14,530 nt of DNA from the NCBI GenBank assembly GCA_023252335.1, contig JAJPEA010000037.1, positions 1 through 14,530 of the forward strand, written 5' to 3'. This stretch comes from Nitrosotalea sp. (GTDB lineage: Archaea; Thermoproteota; Nitrososphaeria; Nitrososphaerales; Nitrosopumilaceae). This document shows, one piece after another, positions 1 to 7,283 of this stretch (within the stretch, counting starts at the first letter, position 1; each line of letters begins with the position of its first letter). The notes beneath the pieces are model-generated. The model worked only from the letters and a program-made list of their open reading frames with translations. It was not told the origin of the DNA and ran no database searches. The translations under genes and the position numbers were made by a program.

Positions 1-213
1 TCATCAATTAACGCATTAGCAGTAAAAGTAGGCCAAGGAGGACTATTCAAGACAGTGTAGTTCAACATTGCAATGTTTACAGTGATTAGTGGAATTACAA
101 TGTATGGTACAACAGCAGCATTATCACAATTTCTCACACAGTACATATTGGACACATATTCACCAGGCGGTGTTGCAGTAGGAACACTTCCAGGGATTGG
201 TTCTGGCACATGA
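1..213 (+). pseudogene. 3' end of a membrane-type protein gene, frame interrupted by TAG
   Basis: From base 1 the plus strand reads as protein for 19 codons, meets TAG at 58-60, then continues open in the same frame for 50 codons to TGA at 211-213. The part after TAG is hydrophobic and rich in Gly, Ala, Thr and Ser (for example the stretch FNIAMFTVISGITMYG), with a Gly/Pro tail (GVAVGTLPGIGSGT), as in a small integral membrane protein. Codon choice matches that of the neighbouring genes. Either the gene really ends at TAG and the rest is a remnant, or a point mutation (from a Tyr, Gln, Lys or Trp codon) broke it. The minus strand is also open here, but its Pro-rich translation looks like an antisense shadow. 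The 5' part lies outside the window, so the family was not recognised. Confidence 0.45.
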
Positions 214-229
214 TTTTTTTTCAAAAAAA
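214..229. terminator. T8/A7 bidirectional terminator candidate
   Basis: Eight T are followed by C and seven A directly after the TGA of the upstream plus-strand gene and before the stop of the minus-strand response regulator. T-tracts end transcription in archaea, and the T/A symmetry could serve both converging genes. This is inferred from base composition and position only. Confidence 0.45.
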
Positions 230-277
230 CAAATTACAGCAAACGTGATTACAATGCCAACAAAAATTTAACTGGCA

Positions 278-685
278 CTAGACACTGCACGCAGTCTTTA
301 CAAGTAAACCAGTGACAGTCTTCATTATAGATTGCATGTCAAATGGCTTGTAAATTATTGCATCTGCACCCAATTGTTCTAGTCTAGTTATGGTGTCAGC
401 CCTTACATCGCCAGTTATCATGACTACAAGTGCTTTTGGATTTATCTTTTTGATGTTTTCAAGCGCGTAAAAACCATCATAATCAGGCATCATCACATCA
501 GAAAAAACAATATTAGGAGTAACTTCATTGTAAATTACTACTGCCTGTTTTCCATCAAATGCCTTGCCTATCACTTTGATATTATAAATTTCTAAAAATT
601 CAGAGAAGAGATTAACGGTGTCCTCATCATCATCTATAACAAGTGCAGTATAGGTAGAAGGTTTCATGTTACTATTATTAGACAT
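278..685 (-). CDS. CheY-like single-domain response regulator
   Basis: A receiver domain fills the whole protein (135 residues from the chosen ATG). It takes phosphate from a histidine kinase on an Asp and would act in the cytoplasm through a partner, because no output domain is present. The acidic pocket (D18, D19, D20 in ALVIDDDED), phospho-acceptor D63 in FSDVMMPDYDGF, T91 in VMITGD and K113 in IYKPF are all in place, so it should be phosphorylated normally. The frame is open up to 787, but the extra 34 residues are Cys- and His-rich and not receiver-like, and a TATA-like TAATATTA (712-719) lies about 30 bases before the ATG at 685, which fits a leaderless message. A further ATG at 667 is possible. 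It is divergent from purK; no kinase gene is seen nearby, so the signal is unknown. Confidence 0.9.
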   Translation of the reverse strand: MSNNSNMKPSTYTALVIDDDEDTVNLFSEFLEIYNIKVIGKAFDGKQAVVIYNEVTPNIVFSDVMMPDYDGFYALENIKKINPKALVVMITGDVRADTITRLEQLGADAIIYKPFDMQSIMKTVTGLLVKTACSV

Positions 686-711
686 ACAATCATCGTTGAA
701 CATGCATCTTC

Positions 712-719
712 TAATATTA
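712..719 (-). promoter_or_regulatory. TATA-like box of the response regulator gene
   Basis: TAATATTA is centred about 30 bases upstream of the ATG at 685. This is the usual archaeal spacing for a transcript that starts at or just before the start codon, and it argues against the longer start at 787. Confidence 0.4.
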
Positions 720-843
720 ATCAGTGTGTCAAGATCAGACGAACAGTTTGAAAAATGAAACCATGACAGGTGTTGACCTATAATCAAACATCTTTTGTTG
801 CGGGTTAGAAACAGGTAACTATTTTTAAAACCATGCTTTAGGC

Positions 844-1995
844 ATGCCGTTGACTAATTTAGGAATAATTGGAGGAGGACAACTTGGAATGATGTTAACA
901 GAGGCAGCAAAAAACATGCCTGAAAACATATCAAGTGTAATAGTTTTAGATCCAACAAAAAATTGTCCAGCATCAAAAGTAGGTGCAAAACAAATTGTTG
1001 CAGATTTTAAAGACAAAAATGCCATTGTTGAATTGTCCCTGCAATCAGATATCATAACATATGAAATAGAATCTGGAGACAGCAAGGTACTAGAATCATT
1101 GCATGGTGAGGTCTCAATCAACCCTTCTCCTAATACTCTGAGAATAATACAAGACAAGTATATTCAAAAACAGTTCTTGCGTCAAAATAATATTCCTGTT
1201 GCTGATTTTGATGCAATAGAATCATTAGATGATCTCAAGAAAAAAATTACAGACTTTCATTATCCCGCATTGTTAAAGGCAAGACGTGATGCCTACGATG
1301 GCAGAGGAAATTTCAAGATAGAAAACAGTTCCCAAATAGAAACAGCATATCAAAAATTCTCTGGAAAACAAACCATGATTGAAAAATTTGTGGATTTCAA
1401 GATGGAAGTATCAGTCATAGCAGCAAGAAACATTCATGGTGAGATTGCAACATATCCACTAGTGGAAAATATTCACAAAGACAACATACTAGAGTTTACA
1501 ATTGCCCCAGCACGAGTGGATGATAAAATTTCATCAGAGGCAGATAAAATTGCCAAAAAAACAATGGATGTGTTACACGGTGCAGGAGTATTTGGAATTG
1601 AAATGTTTGTAACAAAAGATGACAAGGTACTGATAAACGAGATTGCTCCACGAGTGCACAACTCCGGACATCACACTTTGCAATCAAGTGAGACATCACA
1701 GTTTGAACAACATCTCAGAGCAATACTTGGATTACCTCTAGGCAGTACAAAATTAAAACATGCTACTGTCATGGGTAATATTTTAGGACCAAAGGACTTT
1801 GTTGGCAGATACAAACCAATCACACTTGAACAAAAAGGAGTATATCTCAAGATGTATTACAAGGATGATGCAAAACCACAGAGAAAACTAGGACATTTTA
1901 ACGTTGTAGATGAATCAGATACAAACGACATGAAATCATTATTTGAAAGGGCACAAGAAATAAAAAATTCCATCCAATTTATTTCTCAGAATTAG
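844..1995 (+). CDS. purK: N5-carboxyaminoimidazole ribonucleotide synthase PurK
   Basis: Converts AIR, ATP and bicarbonate to N5-CAIR in de novo purine synthesis; PurE then uses the product. The protein has 383 residues, a normal PurK length, and the ATP-grasp layout. An N-terminal GIIGGGQLGMM nucleotide-fold motif (about residues 7-17) is followed by the central ATP-binding YDGRG loop (151-155) and the family signature NEIAPRVHNSGHHT (265-278), which carries metal- and substrate-binding residues. ATG at 844 puts the first beta strand where the family has it; an AT-rich TATA-like element at 818-830 lies close upstream. The gene ends one base from the convergent membrane protein gene. PurE follows 660 bases downstream on the same strand, separated by that antisense gene, so the two are near but not a simple operon. 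Confidence 0.97.
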   Translation: MPLTNLGIIGGGQLGMMLTEAAKNMPENISSVIVLDPTKNCPASKVGAKQIVADFKDKNAIVELSLQSDIITYEIESGDSKVLESLHGEVSINPSPNTLRIIQDKYIQKQFLRQNNIPVADFDAIESLDDLKKKITDFHYPALLKARRDAYDGRGNFKIENSSQIETAYQKFSGKQTMIEKFVDFKMEVSVIAARNIHGEIATYPLVENIHKDNILEFTIAPARVDDKISSEADKIAKKTMDVLHGAGVFGIEMFVTKDDKVLINEIAPRVHNSGHHTLQSSETSQFEQHLRAILGLPLGSTKLKHATVMGNILGPKDFVGRYKPITLEQKGVYLKMYYKDDAKPQRKLGHFNVVDESDTNDMKSLFERAQEIKNSIQFISQN

Positions 1996-1996
1996 A

Positions 1997-2557
1997 TTAT
2001 TTTTTAACCAACGCAAAGATGCCACCTGCACCATAGGCAACTGCAATCATTATTCTGGATGTAATTACTGCAGTGGTTTGATTGGATATCAGTGATGTAT
2101 CCAGCATTATTGCAATAGGTATTGCAGCAAGAGATATTGCACCTACAATTATTTGTTCAAGGTTTACAAGACCGCTGTATTTTTTCATAAAGAAAAATGT
2201 AGATGTATTTCCAAGGCCTATTCCGAATAATATCAAATATTGGTATAGATGAGGAGCTATTCCTATGGCCGCAAATGGCGCAGCCCAACACAGTCCATTT
2301 ACCGCTTTTACAGCAGGAGGCCATGAAACACTATTTTTCATTCGCCCCTTGATTGATGACAACAAGGTCCGGAATTTGGCTAAAATTATTCCAAATGTTA
2401 TTGCAAAACTTCCAAACCAGATTATTCCATAGTAAAATATTGGTTCCTTGTGTTCAAATGAGATCTCACTTAGAATTGAAGCAGAGCCTACTGCGATTGC
2501 TACGCCTACAAATAAAACTCCAAATGCGCGTCTTACTTCTAGAGGAGATTTTTGCAC
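1997..2557 (-). CDS. Small multi-pass membrane protein of unknown function
   Basis: This 186-residue hydrophobic protein has about five or six membrane segments: roughly residues 11-32, 41-61, 86-102, 104-123, 133-152 and 163-184. The loops are short, basic ones such as KFRTLLSSIKGRMK (61-74) lie next to the membrane, and no catalytic motif is visible. The start is GTG at 2557; a TATA-like ATATAATTTA (2582-2591) lies about 29 bases upstream, which supports it. The gene sits antisense between purK and purE, its stop one base from purK's stop. The position may simply be compact packing. The family was not recognised, and no transport substrate can be read from the sequence. Confidence 0.8.
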   Translation of the reverse strand: MQKSPLEVRRAFGVLFVGVAIAVGSASILSEISFEHKEPIFYYGIIWFGSFAITFGIILAKFRTLLSSIKGRMKNSVSWPPAVKAVNGLCWAAPFAAIGIAPHLYQYLILFGIGLGNTSTFFFMKKYSGLVNLEQIIVGAISLAAIPIAIMLDTSLISNQTTAVITSRIMIAVAYGAGGIFALVKK

Positions 2558-2581
2558 AATTAAAAGTCAGATTCACCTCAG

Positions 2582-2591
2582 ATATAATTTA
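2582..2591 (-). promoter_or_regulatory. TATA-like box of the membrane protein gene
   Basis: On the minus strand this reads TAAATTATAT and is centred about 29 bases before the GTG at 2557. It suits leaderless transcription. Confidence 0.4.
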
Positions 2592-2634
2592 AGAGATTAA
2601 ATCACACTTGTGATAACACTGCAAAAACGTTGAG

Positions 2635-2649
2635 TTTAATTATTTAATT
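2635..2649 (+). promoter_or_regulatory. TATA-like element of purE
   Basis: A run reading TTTAATTATTTAATT is centred near 2642. That is only 13 bases before the TTG at 2655 but 25 bases before the in-frame GTG at 2667, so it bears on which start is used. Confidence 0.4.
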
Positions 2650-2654
2650 CAATC

Positions 2655-3239
2655 TTGTCTTATTCTGTGTCTTATCCAAAAAAGCCTCTTGTTGGCATCA
2701 TAATGGGTTCTAGTTCAGATAGTAAAGTAATGCATTCTGCTGCAATGGTTCTAGATGAGTTTGGAGTAAAGCATGAAGATCAAATTGTCTCAGCCCATAG
2801 AACTCCTACAAGATTACCAGACTATGCAAATCATGCAGAAAAGCAAGGATTCAAGGTAATCATTGCAGGAGCAGGCGGCTCTGCTCATCTACCAGGCATG
2901 ATTGCGTCACATACTACAATTCCCGTGATAGGCGTTCCAATAATGGTTTACAATGACAAGGCAAATTCTGACAAGTTCAAGTTTTCAGCATTTGGAGGAC
3001 TGGACGCATTACTATCAATATCTGAAATGCCTACAGGCTCTCCTGTTGTAACAGTCGGGGTAAACAAGGCTGCAAATGCAGGATTGTATGCGGTCAAGAT
3101 TCTTGCAAACGAGTTTCCAGAATTAAAAACCAAGTTAAAAAAACACAAAGAAACACAACATCAATCAGTTTTAAGAGAATCAGACGAGATGAAAAAACTC
3201 GGTCTTGCCAGATTTGCAAACAAGAAATTCAAGAAATAA
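2655..3239 (+). CDS. purE: N5-CAIR mutase PurE (class I)
   Basis: Rearranges N5-CAIR, made by PurK, to CAIR in purine synthesis; class I enzymes form octamers in the cytoplasm. The class I motifs appear in order: GIIMGSSSD (14-22) for phosphate binding, SAHRTP with H48, and GAGGSAHLPGM with the catalytic-type H78. A conserved C-terminal block, MPTGSPVVTVGVNKAANAG, follows. Having PurK nearby fits class I, since class II PurE works without PurK. The protein is 194 residues from TTG 2655; the C-terminal 30 or so residues are a Lys-rich tail beyond the usual core. The start is uncertain: the in-frame GTG at 2667 gives 190 residues and is better spaced from the TATA-like element. The gene ends one base from the convergent cyclase gene. 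Confidence 0.96.
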   Translation: MSYSVSYPKKPLVGIIMGSSSDSKVMHSAAMVLDEFGVKHEDQIVSAHRTPTRLPDYANHAEKQGFKVIIAGAGGSAHLPGMIASHTTIPVIGVPIMVYNDKANSDKFKFSAFGGLDALLSISEMPTGSPVVTVGVNKAANAGLYAVKILANEFPELKTKLKKHKETQHQSVLRESDEMKKLGLARFANKKFKK

Positions 3240-3240
3240 T

Positions 3241-4518
3241 CTAGTTTCCTCTATTTGATATCTGCATGACCGGACTTGAAAAGTATATTGGATATATTTT
3301 GCCAGTAGTTGGATGATTATAGTTCCACCTCTTGTCTTGAGGATCAATTTTCATAAATTGTGCAGCCACCCCATGGGACAGCATTTTGTATGCCTCCTCC
3401 CCTATTGTCATCTGATTTGGTTGTGCAAGAGGCAAAATTTTTGATGCAATTGTGATACTATGTCCTATCAAATCAGGTTCAGAGCCAAGAACAACAATTC
3501 TATTTTTTCCAACATCAATTCCTATCCTTACATTGATTTTTGGTAGACCAAAGCTTGCAAACATTGGATTTAAGGAGTGTGTAACCAACATGTTCATTGA
3601 GCGAGCACAGCGTACTGCATTTTCTGCCATATTTCCAAAGTCTTTTAGTTCTGGGAAAAATGCAATCACTGCATCACCGGTATATTTTAAAACAAAACCT
3701 GCGTGTTTTGATACTACCACAGACATTTCTTCAGAAAACACCTTGATTAGACCAGAAAGATCATCAGAACTTAGCGATGTGGCAATTTTGGTAGAGCCAA
3801 CAATATCAACATACAGAACAGCTGTATTAATTTCGTTTTCAGGCCACAAGCTCAAGAATCTGTTTGATATATATTTTAGAAATGCTTGAGAATACGAATC
3901 GCTTTGTTTTCTTTTGTATAATGAAAAGTTTCTTTGTATTCTAGTTAGACTTTGAATTACAAACGCATCATCAGGTGTCATTATCTGAAAACTTTCAACA
4001 GGTTTTACTTGAGATATCACAGATTCCAGATTTTCAAGTGGAACAAACTTTTTTTCTATGACATCATAATACCCTTTTTCTCCCTCTATTGCTTGTGGTT
4101 CAAGTTTTACTTTGCTAGTTGTAAGACCAAAAGGAAAAGAAGTTTTTTGTTTATTTGCTGCAATTAGTATGACACTGTCGTATTCACTTAGTGCCAGTCC
4201 TTGTTCATTTTCCACACCAGAACTGATATCAATTATACGAGAGATTGGAAATATTGAGATTTTCCCAGTACTAGAGTTTGCCCTTATTACCTCAATTACA
4301 TCATGTTCAGAATTGTCAGATACAGTTGTCTGGAGCAGGAATTTGTCTCTAAATTCAGAGCGATACATGCCTGTGCCCTTTGCGGCATGAACCTCAGAGC
4401 CGACTGTAGCTCCCCTACTCTTTGCTTTTATGATGTTTACAGTAATTCCCAGCATATCAAGAGCATCAGTTACAGCAGTTAGATCATTTCTTGATAACTC
4501 TGCCTCTATTCGTATCAT
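3241..4518 (-). CDS. PII-like domain fused to a class III adenylate/guanylate cyclase domain
   Basis: Residues 1-110 resemble a PII (GlnB/GlnK) subunit: the opening MIRIEAELSRNDLTAVTDAL, a KAKSRGA turn like the PII GRxKG, a T-loop-like region (about 40-58), then STGKISIFPISRIIDISSG matching the B-loop to C-terminal strand. Residues 111-230 are a linker without a recognised domain. Residues 231-395 form a class III cyclase domain with metal-binding D238 (LYVDIVGST) and D282 (LKYTGDAVIAFF), and purine-selecting K278 and D349 (PDLIGHS). The usual transition-state Asn and Arg are replaced by T356 and K360 (ITIASKI). In the PII part the GDG of the B-loop and the two C-terminal phosphate-binding Arg are absent. 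No membrane segment is seen, so it should be cytoplasmic. ATG 4518 follows a well placed TATA-like box. Cyclic nucleotide production gated by a PII-type sensor is an inference. Confidence 0.85.
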   Translation of the reverse strand: MIRIEAELSRNDLTAVTDALDMLGITVNIIKAKSRGATVGSEVHAAKGTGMYRSEFRDKFLLQTTVSDNSEHDVIEVIRANSSTGKISIFPISRIIDISSGVENEQGLALSEYDSVILIAANKQKTSFPFGLTTSKVKLEPQAIEGEKGYYDVIEKKFVPLENLESVISQVKPVESFQIMTPDDAFVIQSLTRIQRNFSLYKRKQSDSYSQAFLKYISNRFLSLWPENEINTAVLYVDIVGSTKIATSLSSDDLSGLIKVFSEEMSVVVSKHAGFVLKYTGDAVIAFFPELKDFGNMAENAVRCARSMNMLVTHSLNPMFASFGLPKINVRIGIDVGKNRIVVLGSEPDLIGHSITIASKILPLAQPNQMTIGEEAYKMLSHGVAAQFMKIDPQDKRWNYNHPTTGKIYPIYFSSPVMQISNRGN

Positions 4519-4543
4519 AGTCTTAGGTCGTTTATTACAAATA

Positions 4544-4555
4544 GTAATTTAAACT
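4544..4555 (-). promoter_or_regulatory. TATA-like box of the PII-cyclase gene
   Basis: On the minus strand this reads AGTTTAAATTAC, centred about 31 bases before the ATG at 4518. It lies in the 89-base divergent region shared with the gene starting at 4608. Confidence 0.45.
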
Positions 4556-4580
4556 AGTTTTTTGATTTCCATTTGCTGCC

Positions 4581-4588
4581 ATTTTTAA
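4581..4588 (+). promoter_or_regulatory. TATA-like box of the gene at 4608
   Basis: ATTTTTAA is centred about 24 bases upstream of the ATG at 4608. The second AT-rich run, TTTAATTTAC (4592-4601), is too close to the start to act for it. Confidence 0.35.
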
Positions 4589-4607
4589 CACAACTTTAAT
4601 TTACAAT

Positions 4608-5165
4608 ATGCCAAGTAGTGATGTCTTGGAATTAGGCGAAATTTTGCGTAATGCTATTTCAGAGTATGGAGAACAGAGAATACTTTCAGACATTGTACAA
4701 GGAGAAAGTGCCGAAGTCATAAAGAATATTTTTGAGCAATGTATTGCACACGTAGAAAAAACAGACGGGATCAAGCCAGATACGCGTGTTACAGTCTCAG
4801 AGGGATTGATGCATTATCTGCTTACAATTACCATGATTCCAAGCAAACGAAAGACCACATTCCAGTCAGTGGACATCGACATTGCAGTTCCAGACACCAT
4901 AACACTTGGAACATCTCCGCAAGATGTCATCATGATTTCTTTCCCAAAAACAAATGATGCAAATGCAATAAAGTCTCAGATTGACAACATGAAGAAAATT
5001 CAGCCAAACATAGATAACATTTGGCTGGTTCTTGAGGAAGATGCACAGTATGGAGTCAAGACATACACATTAGATGGTTCCATGACATTTACAAACATAA
5101 TAAACGACTTGATTGGTTTTACATCAAACAAAAAACAATCCAAATTGAAAATTTTCAAGATATAA
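4608..5165 (+). CDS. Uncharacterised 185-residue soluble protein
   Basis: The family was not recognised. The first 60 or so residues are helical and acidic (LELGEILRNAISEYGEQRIL). The second half alternates strands and helices: VDIDIAVPD, then DVIMISFPK, a helix around residues 121-132, then NIWLVLEED. This order, with Asp in one strand and Lys at the end of the next, is loosely like the PD-(D/E)xK nuclease fold, but no acidic residue stands before the Lys, so activity is doubtful. No signal peptide or membrane segment is seen. It is divergent from the PII-cyclase gene with a shared promoter region, and its last 11 bases overlap the 3' end of the convergent bioD. Codon use is like the neighbours, so it is a real gene. 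Confidence 0.75.
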   Translation: MPSSDVLELGEILRNAISEYGEQRILSDIVQGESAEVIKNIFEQCIAHVEKTDGIKPDTRVTVSEGLMHYLLTITMIPSKRKTTFQSVDIDIAVPDTITLGTSPQDVIMISFPKTNDANAIKSQIDNMKKIQPNIDNIWLVLEEDAQYGVKTYTLDGSMTFTNIINDLIGFTSNKKQSKLKIFKI

Positions 5166-5847
5166 GAGATTTCAAATCAATGTTTTTTTCAACATATGGA
5201 ATCATAGTTGCAGTGTTTTCATAATCTTTGACAAATGGCAATACGCCCAAGATTGGAATGCCAGTGATTTCATGCAGTGTAGCAGGTGCAGTTTTTTCTG
5301 CAGGGCCACCATTCTCATCATAATTGTTTATTATAATTCCAGTAATTGTGATTTTTCTAGCACGACATGTGTTTACAGTCATCATAGTATGGTTTAGAGT
5401 TCCAAGAGTTGATCGTGTGATAATTATTGTCTCAAGGTTCATTTCTTTTATCAGATCGGCCACAAAATAATCTCTACTTAATGGAGTCAGTATTCCTCCA
5501 ATGCCTTCAACAAGCATCATATTGTGTTTGCCTTGCAATTTTGCAAACTTTTCCAAGATTATTTTTTTATCAAACTTTAGATCTAGTACTTTGCCTGCAT
5601 CATATGGTGAAACTGGCAACGGCATGAATATCGGATTTATTTCATCCTCAGGATCATTTACTTTGGCAGCATGATACAATATTGAGACATCAGATGATTT
5701 AAAACCAGTTTTTTGTGCAAATCCTGTTGCAACAGGTTTCATTACGCCAACATTTATTCCAAGTTTTTGTATACACGCAGCCAATGCAGACGTAACCGTT
5801 GTTTTACCAACTCCCGTATCAGTAGCAGTTATGAAATATGATTTCAT
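5155..5847 (-). CDS. bioD: Dethiobiotin synthetase BioD
   Basis: Closes the ureido ring: DAPA, CO2 and ATP give dethiobiotin, the substrate of BioB. The 230-residue protein opens with a P-loop TDTGVGKTTV (K15, T16), then KPVATG with K37, which in BioD contacts carbamate and substrate. VEGIGGILTPLS is the switch-like Glu-Gly block, and further conserved strands are IIITRSTLGTLNH and GIIINNYD near the nucleotide-base site. The frame stays open to a GTG at 5862, adding five residues, but the ATG at 5847 puts the first strand at the usual position and lies about 27 bases from the TATA-like box at 5871-5878. The gene is divergent from bioA and overlaps the convergent gene at 4608-5165 by 11 bases. 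Confidence 0.96.
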   Translation of the reverse strand: MKSYFITATDTGVGKTTVTSALAACIQKLGINVGVMKPVATGFAQKTGFKSSDVSILYHAAKVNDPEDEINPIFMPLPVSPYDAGKVLDLKFDKKIILEKFAKLQGKHNMMLVEGIGGILTPLSRDYFVADLIKEMNLETIIITRSTLGTLNHTMMTVNTCRARKITITGIIINNYDENGGPAEKTAPATLHEITGIPILGVLPFVKDYENTATMIPYVEKNIDLKSLIS

Positions 5848-5870
5848 AAGAGGTATCACCACTAATGTTG

Positions 5871-5878
5871 TTTAATAA
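5871..5878 (-). promoter_or_regulatory. TATA-like box of bioD
   Basis: On the minus strand this reads TTATTAAA, about 27 bases before the ATG at 5847 but only 12 before the GTG at 5862. It therefore favours the shorter start. Confidence 0.45.
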
Positions 5879-5889
5879 CCCACCCTATG

Positions 5890-5898
5890 ATTATTAAT
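5890..5898 (+). promoter_or_regulatory. TATA-like box of bioA
   Basis: ATTATTAAT is centred 25 bases before the ATG at 5919 and only 10 before the TTG at 5904, favouring the shorter BioA. It lies in a short divergent control region with the bioD box; no copy of the dyad found before bioB is visible here. Confidence 0.45.
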
Positions 5899-5918
5899 CC
5901 GATTTGCTGAAAAAATCC

Positions 5919-7229
5919 ATGCATAGTTTTGTCTGGCACCCCTATACCCAGATGAATGATTGGAAAAAATTTGATGTAATAACAAAAGGCAAAGGAATGT
6001 GGCTCTATGATTCAAATGGTAACGCCCTGATGGATGGCGTTGCAAGCATGTGGTGCAATGTATGGGGTCATTCTAAGAAAGAATTGACAGAGACCATAAC
6101 AAAGCAGGCAAAAACGCTGCAGCATTCTTCATTGTTTAATTTAACAAATGACAAGGCAGAATCCCTTGCAGAAAAACTAGTAAAACTAGCCCCTGAGATG
6201 TATCGTGTATTCTACTCTGATGACGGTTCCACAGCAATGGAAATCTCTGCAAAAATGGCCTTGCAGTACTGGAGCAACATTGGTGAGAAAAAGACAAAAT
6301 TTGTTTCACTTGAGAATGGATACCACGGAGATACAATAGGCGCCATGTCACTTGGATATGTACCTCTTTTCTTTTCCAAATTCAAGTCTTCGTTGTTTCC
6401 AGTTTTAAGAACTCCATCGCCTAACAGATACAGAACACCAAAAGGATACTCGTTTGAAGACTATCAAGAATTTTGTTTGGAAAGAATTGAACAGATATTT
6501 TCAAAAAATAACAATATTGCCGCATTTGTAATGGAAAGTGGAGCTCAGATAGCCGGGGGTGTTGTAATTTATCCAAAGGGATTTCAAAAAAAGATAAGCA
6601 AACTGTGCAAGAAGTACAACATCTTACTCATACTTGATGAGATTGCTACAGGATTTGGAAGACTAGGATCAATGATCGAATACAAGAATCAAGAAAGCAT
6701 TCCAGATATCGTATCGTTTGGCAAAATGTTATCAGGAGGATATCTTCCACTTGCTGCCACACTTGCAAATAAAAAAGTCTATGATTCTTTTCTTGGAGAA
6801 TACAAAGACATGAAGCATTTTTTCCATGGGCATACATTTACTGGAAATCCTCTAGCATGCGCTCTAGCCCTTAGAAACATTTCATTGTACAAAAAATATA
6901 ATCTAATATCCAAGATAAAAAAACGTGAAGCCCAGATAAAATCACGGATAAAAGAGATTACAGATTTGGATCTGGTTGGAGATGTACGACACAAAGGAAT
7001 GATGATGGGAATAGAGTTGGTGTCTGATAAAAAAACAAAGACTACAATATCCCCACAGAAACGATTGCCACAAAAAATATTCAACGAGGCAAAAAAACAT
7101 GGAATATACCAAAGAACACTTGGACCAATAGTAATGGTCATTCCTCCACTTGCCATATCCGAGTCAGAACTTGACTTCCTTTTAGATGGAACCATAAAGA
7201 CAATCAGGAATGTCTCATCTCAGATATAG
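5919..7229 (+). CDS. bioA: Adenosylmethionine-8-amino-7-oxononanoate aminotransferase BioA
   Basis: PLP enzyme moving an amino group, normally from S-adenosylmethionine, to KAPA to give DAPA. It is a class III (fold type I) aminotransferase of 436 residues from the ATG at 5919. BioA hallmarks are the N-terminal VWHPYTQM, the GVASMWCNVWGH block that shapes the substrate pocket, YSDDGSTAMEISAKMA for the cofactor phosphate, YHGDTIGAMS with the aromatic residue over the ring, LDEIATGFGR with the PLP-ring Asp, and the Schiff-base Lys in SFGKMLSGGYLP (K269; codon 6723-6725). HGHTFTGNPLACA follows. The frame is open to a TTG at 5904, but the TATA spacing favours 5919. It is divergent from bioD and followed by 172 bases before bioB, which has its own promoter, so bioA may be transcribed apart from bioB-bioF. 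Confidence 0.97.
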   Translation: MHSFVWHPYTQMNDWKKFDVITKGKGMWLYDSNGNALMDGVASMWCNVWGHSKKELTETITKQAKTLQHSSLFNLTNDKAESLAEKLVKLAPEMYRVFYSDDGSTAMEISAKMALQYWSNIGEKKTKFVSLENGYHGDTIGAMSLGYVPLFFSKFKSSLFPVLRTPSPNRYRTPKGYSFEDYQEFCLERIEQIFSKNNNIAAFVMESGAQIAGGVVIYPKGFQKKISKLCKKYNILLILDEIATGFGRLGSMIEYKNQESIPDIVSFGKMLSGGYLPLAATLANKKVYDSFLGEYKDMKHFFHGHTFTGNPLACALALRNISLYKKYNLISKIKKREAQIKSRIKEITDLDLVGDVRHKGMMMGIELVSDKKTKTTISPQKRLPQKIFNEAKKHGIYQRTLGPIVMVIPPLAISESELDFLLDGTIKTIRNVSSQI

Positions 7230-7283
7230 GAAATATCACACAATTCATACCTAGAACACTGCAGATAATAGATTAAAGACATA

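Noticed and set aside
1..224. Minus-strand open frame running off the left edge
   Set aside because: Its translation is Pro-rich and Cys-scattered, as expected opposite a Gly-rich membrane protein; the plus frame has better composition and a T-tract after its stop.
3452..3889. 145-codon plus-strand frame inside the cyclase gene
   Set aside because: It is antisense to the conserved cyclase motifs and has no recognisable protein pattern, so it is a shadow.
6779..7195. 138-codon minus-strand frame inside bioA
   Set aside because: It lies opposite conserved BioA sequence; the composition is that of an antisense shadow.
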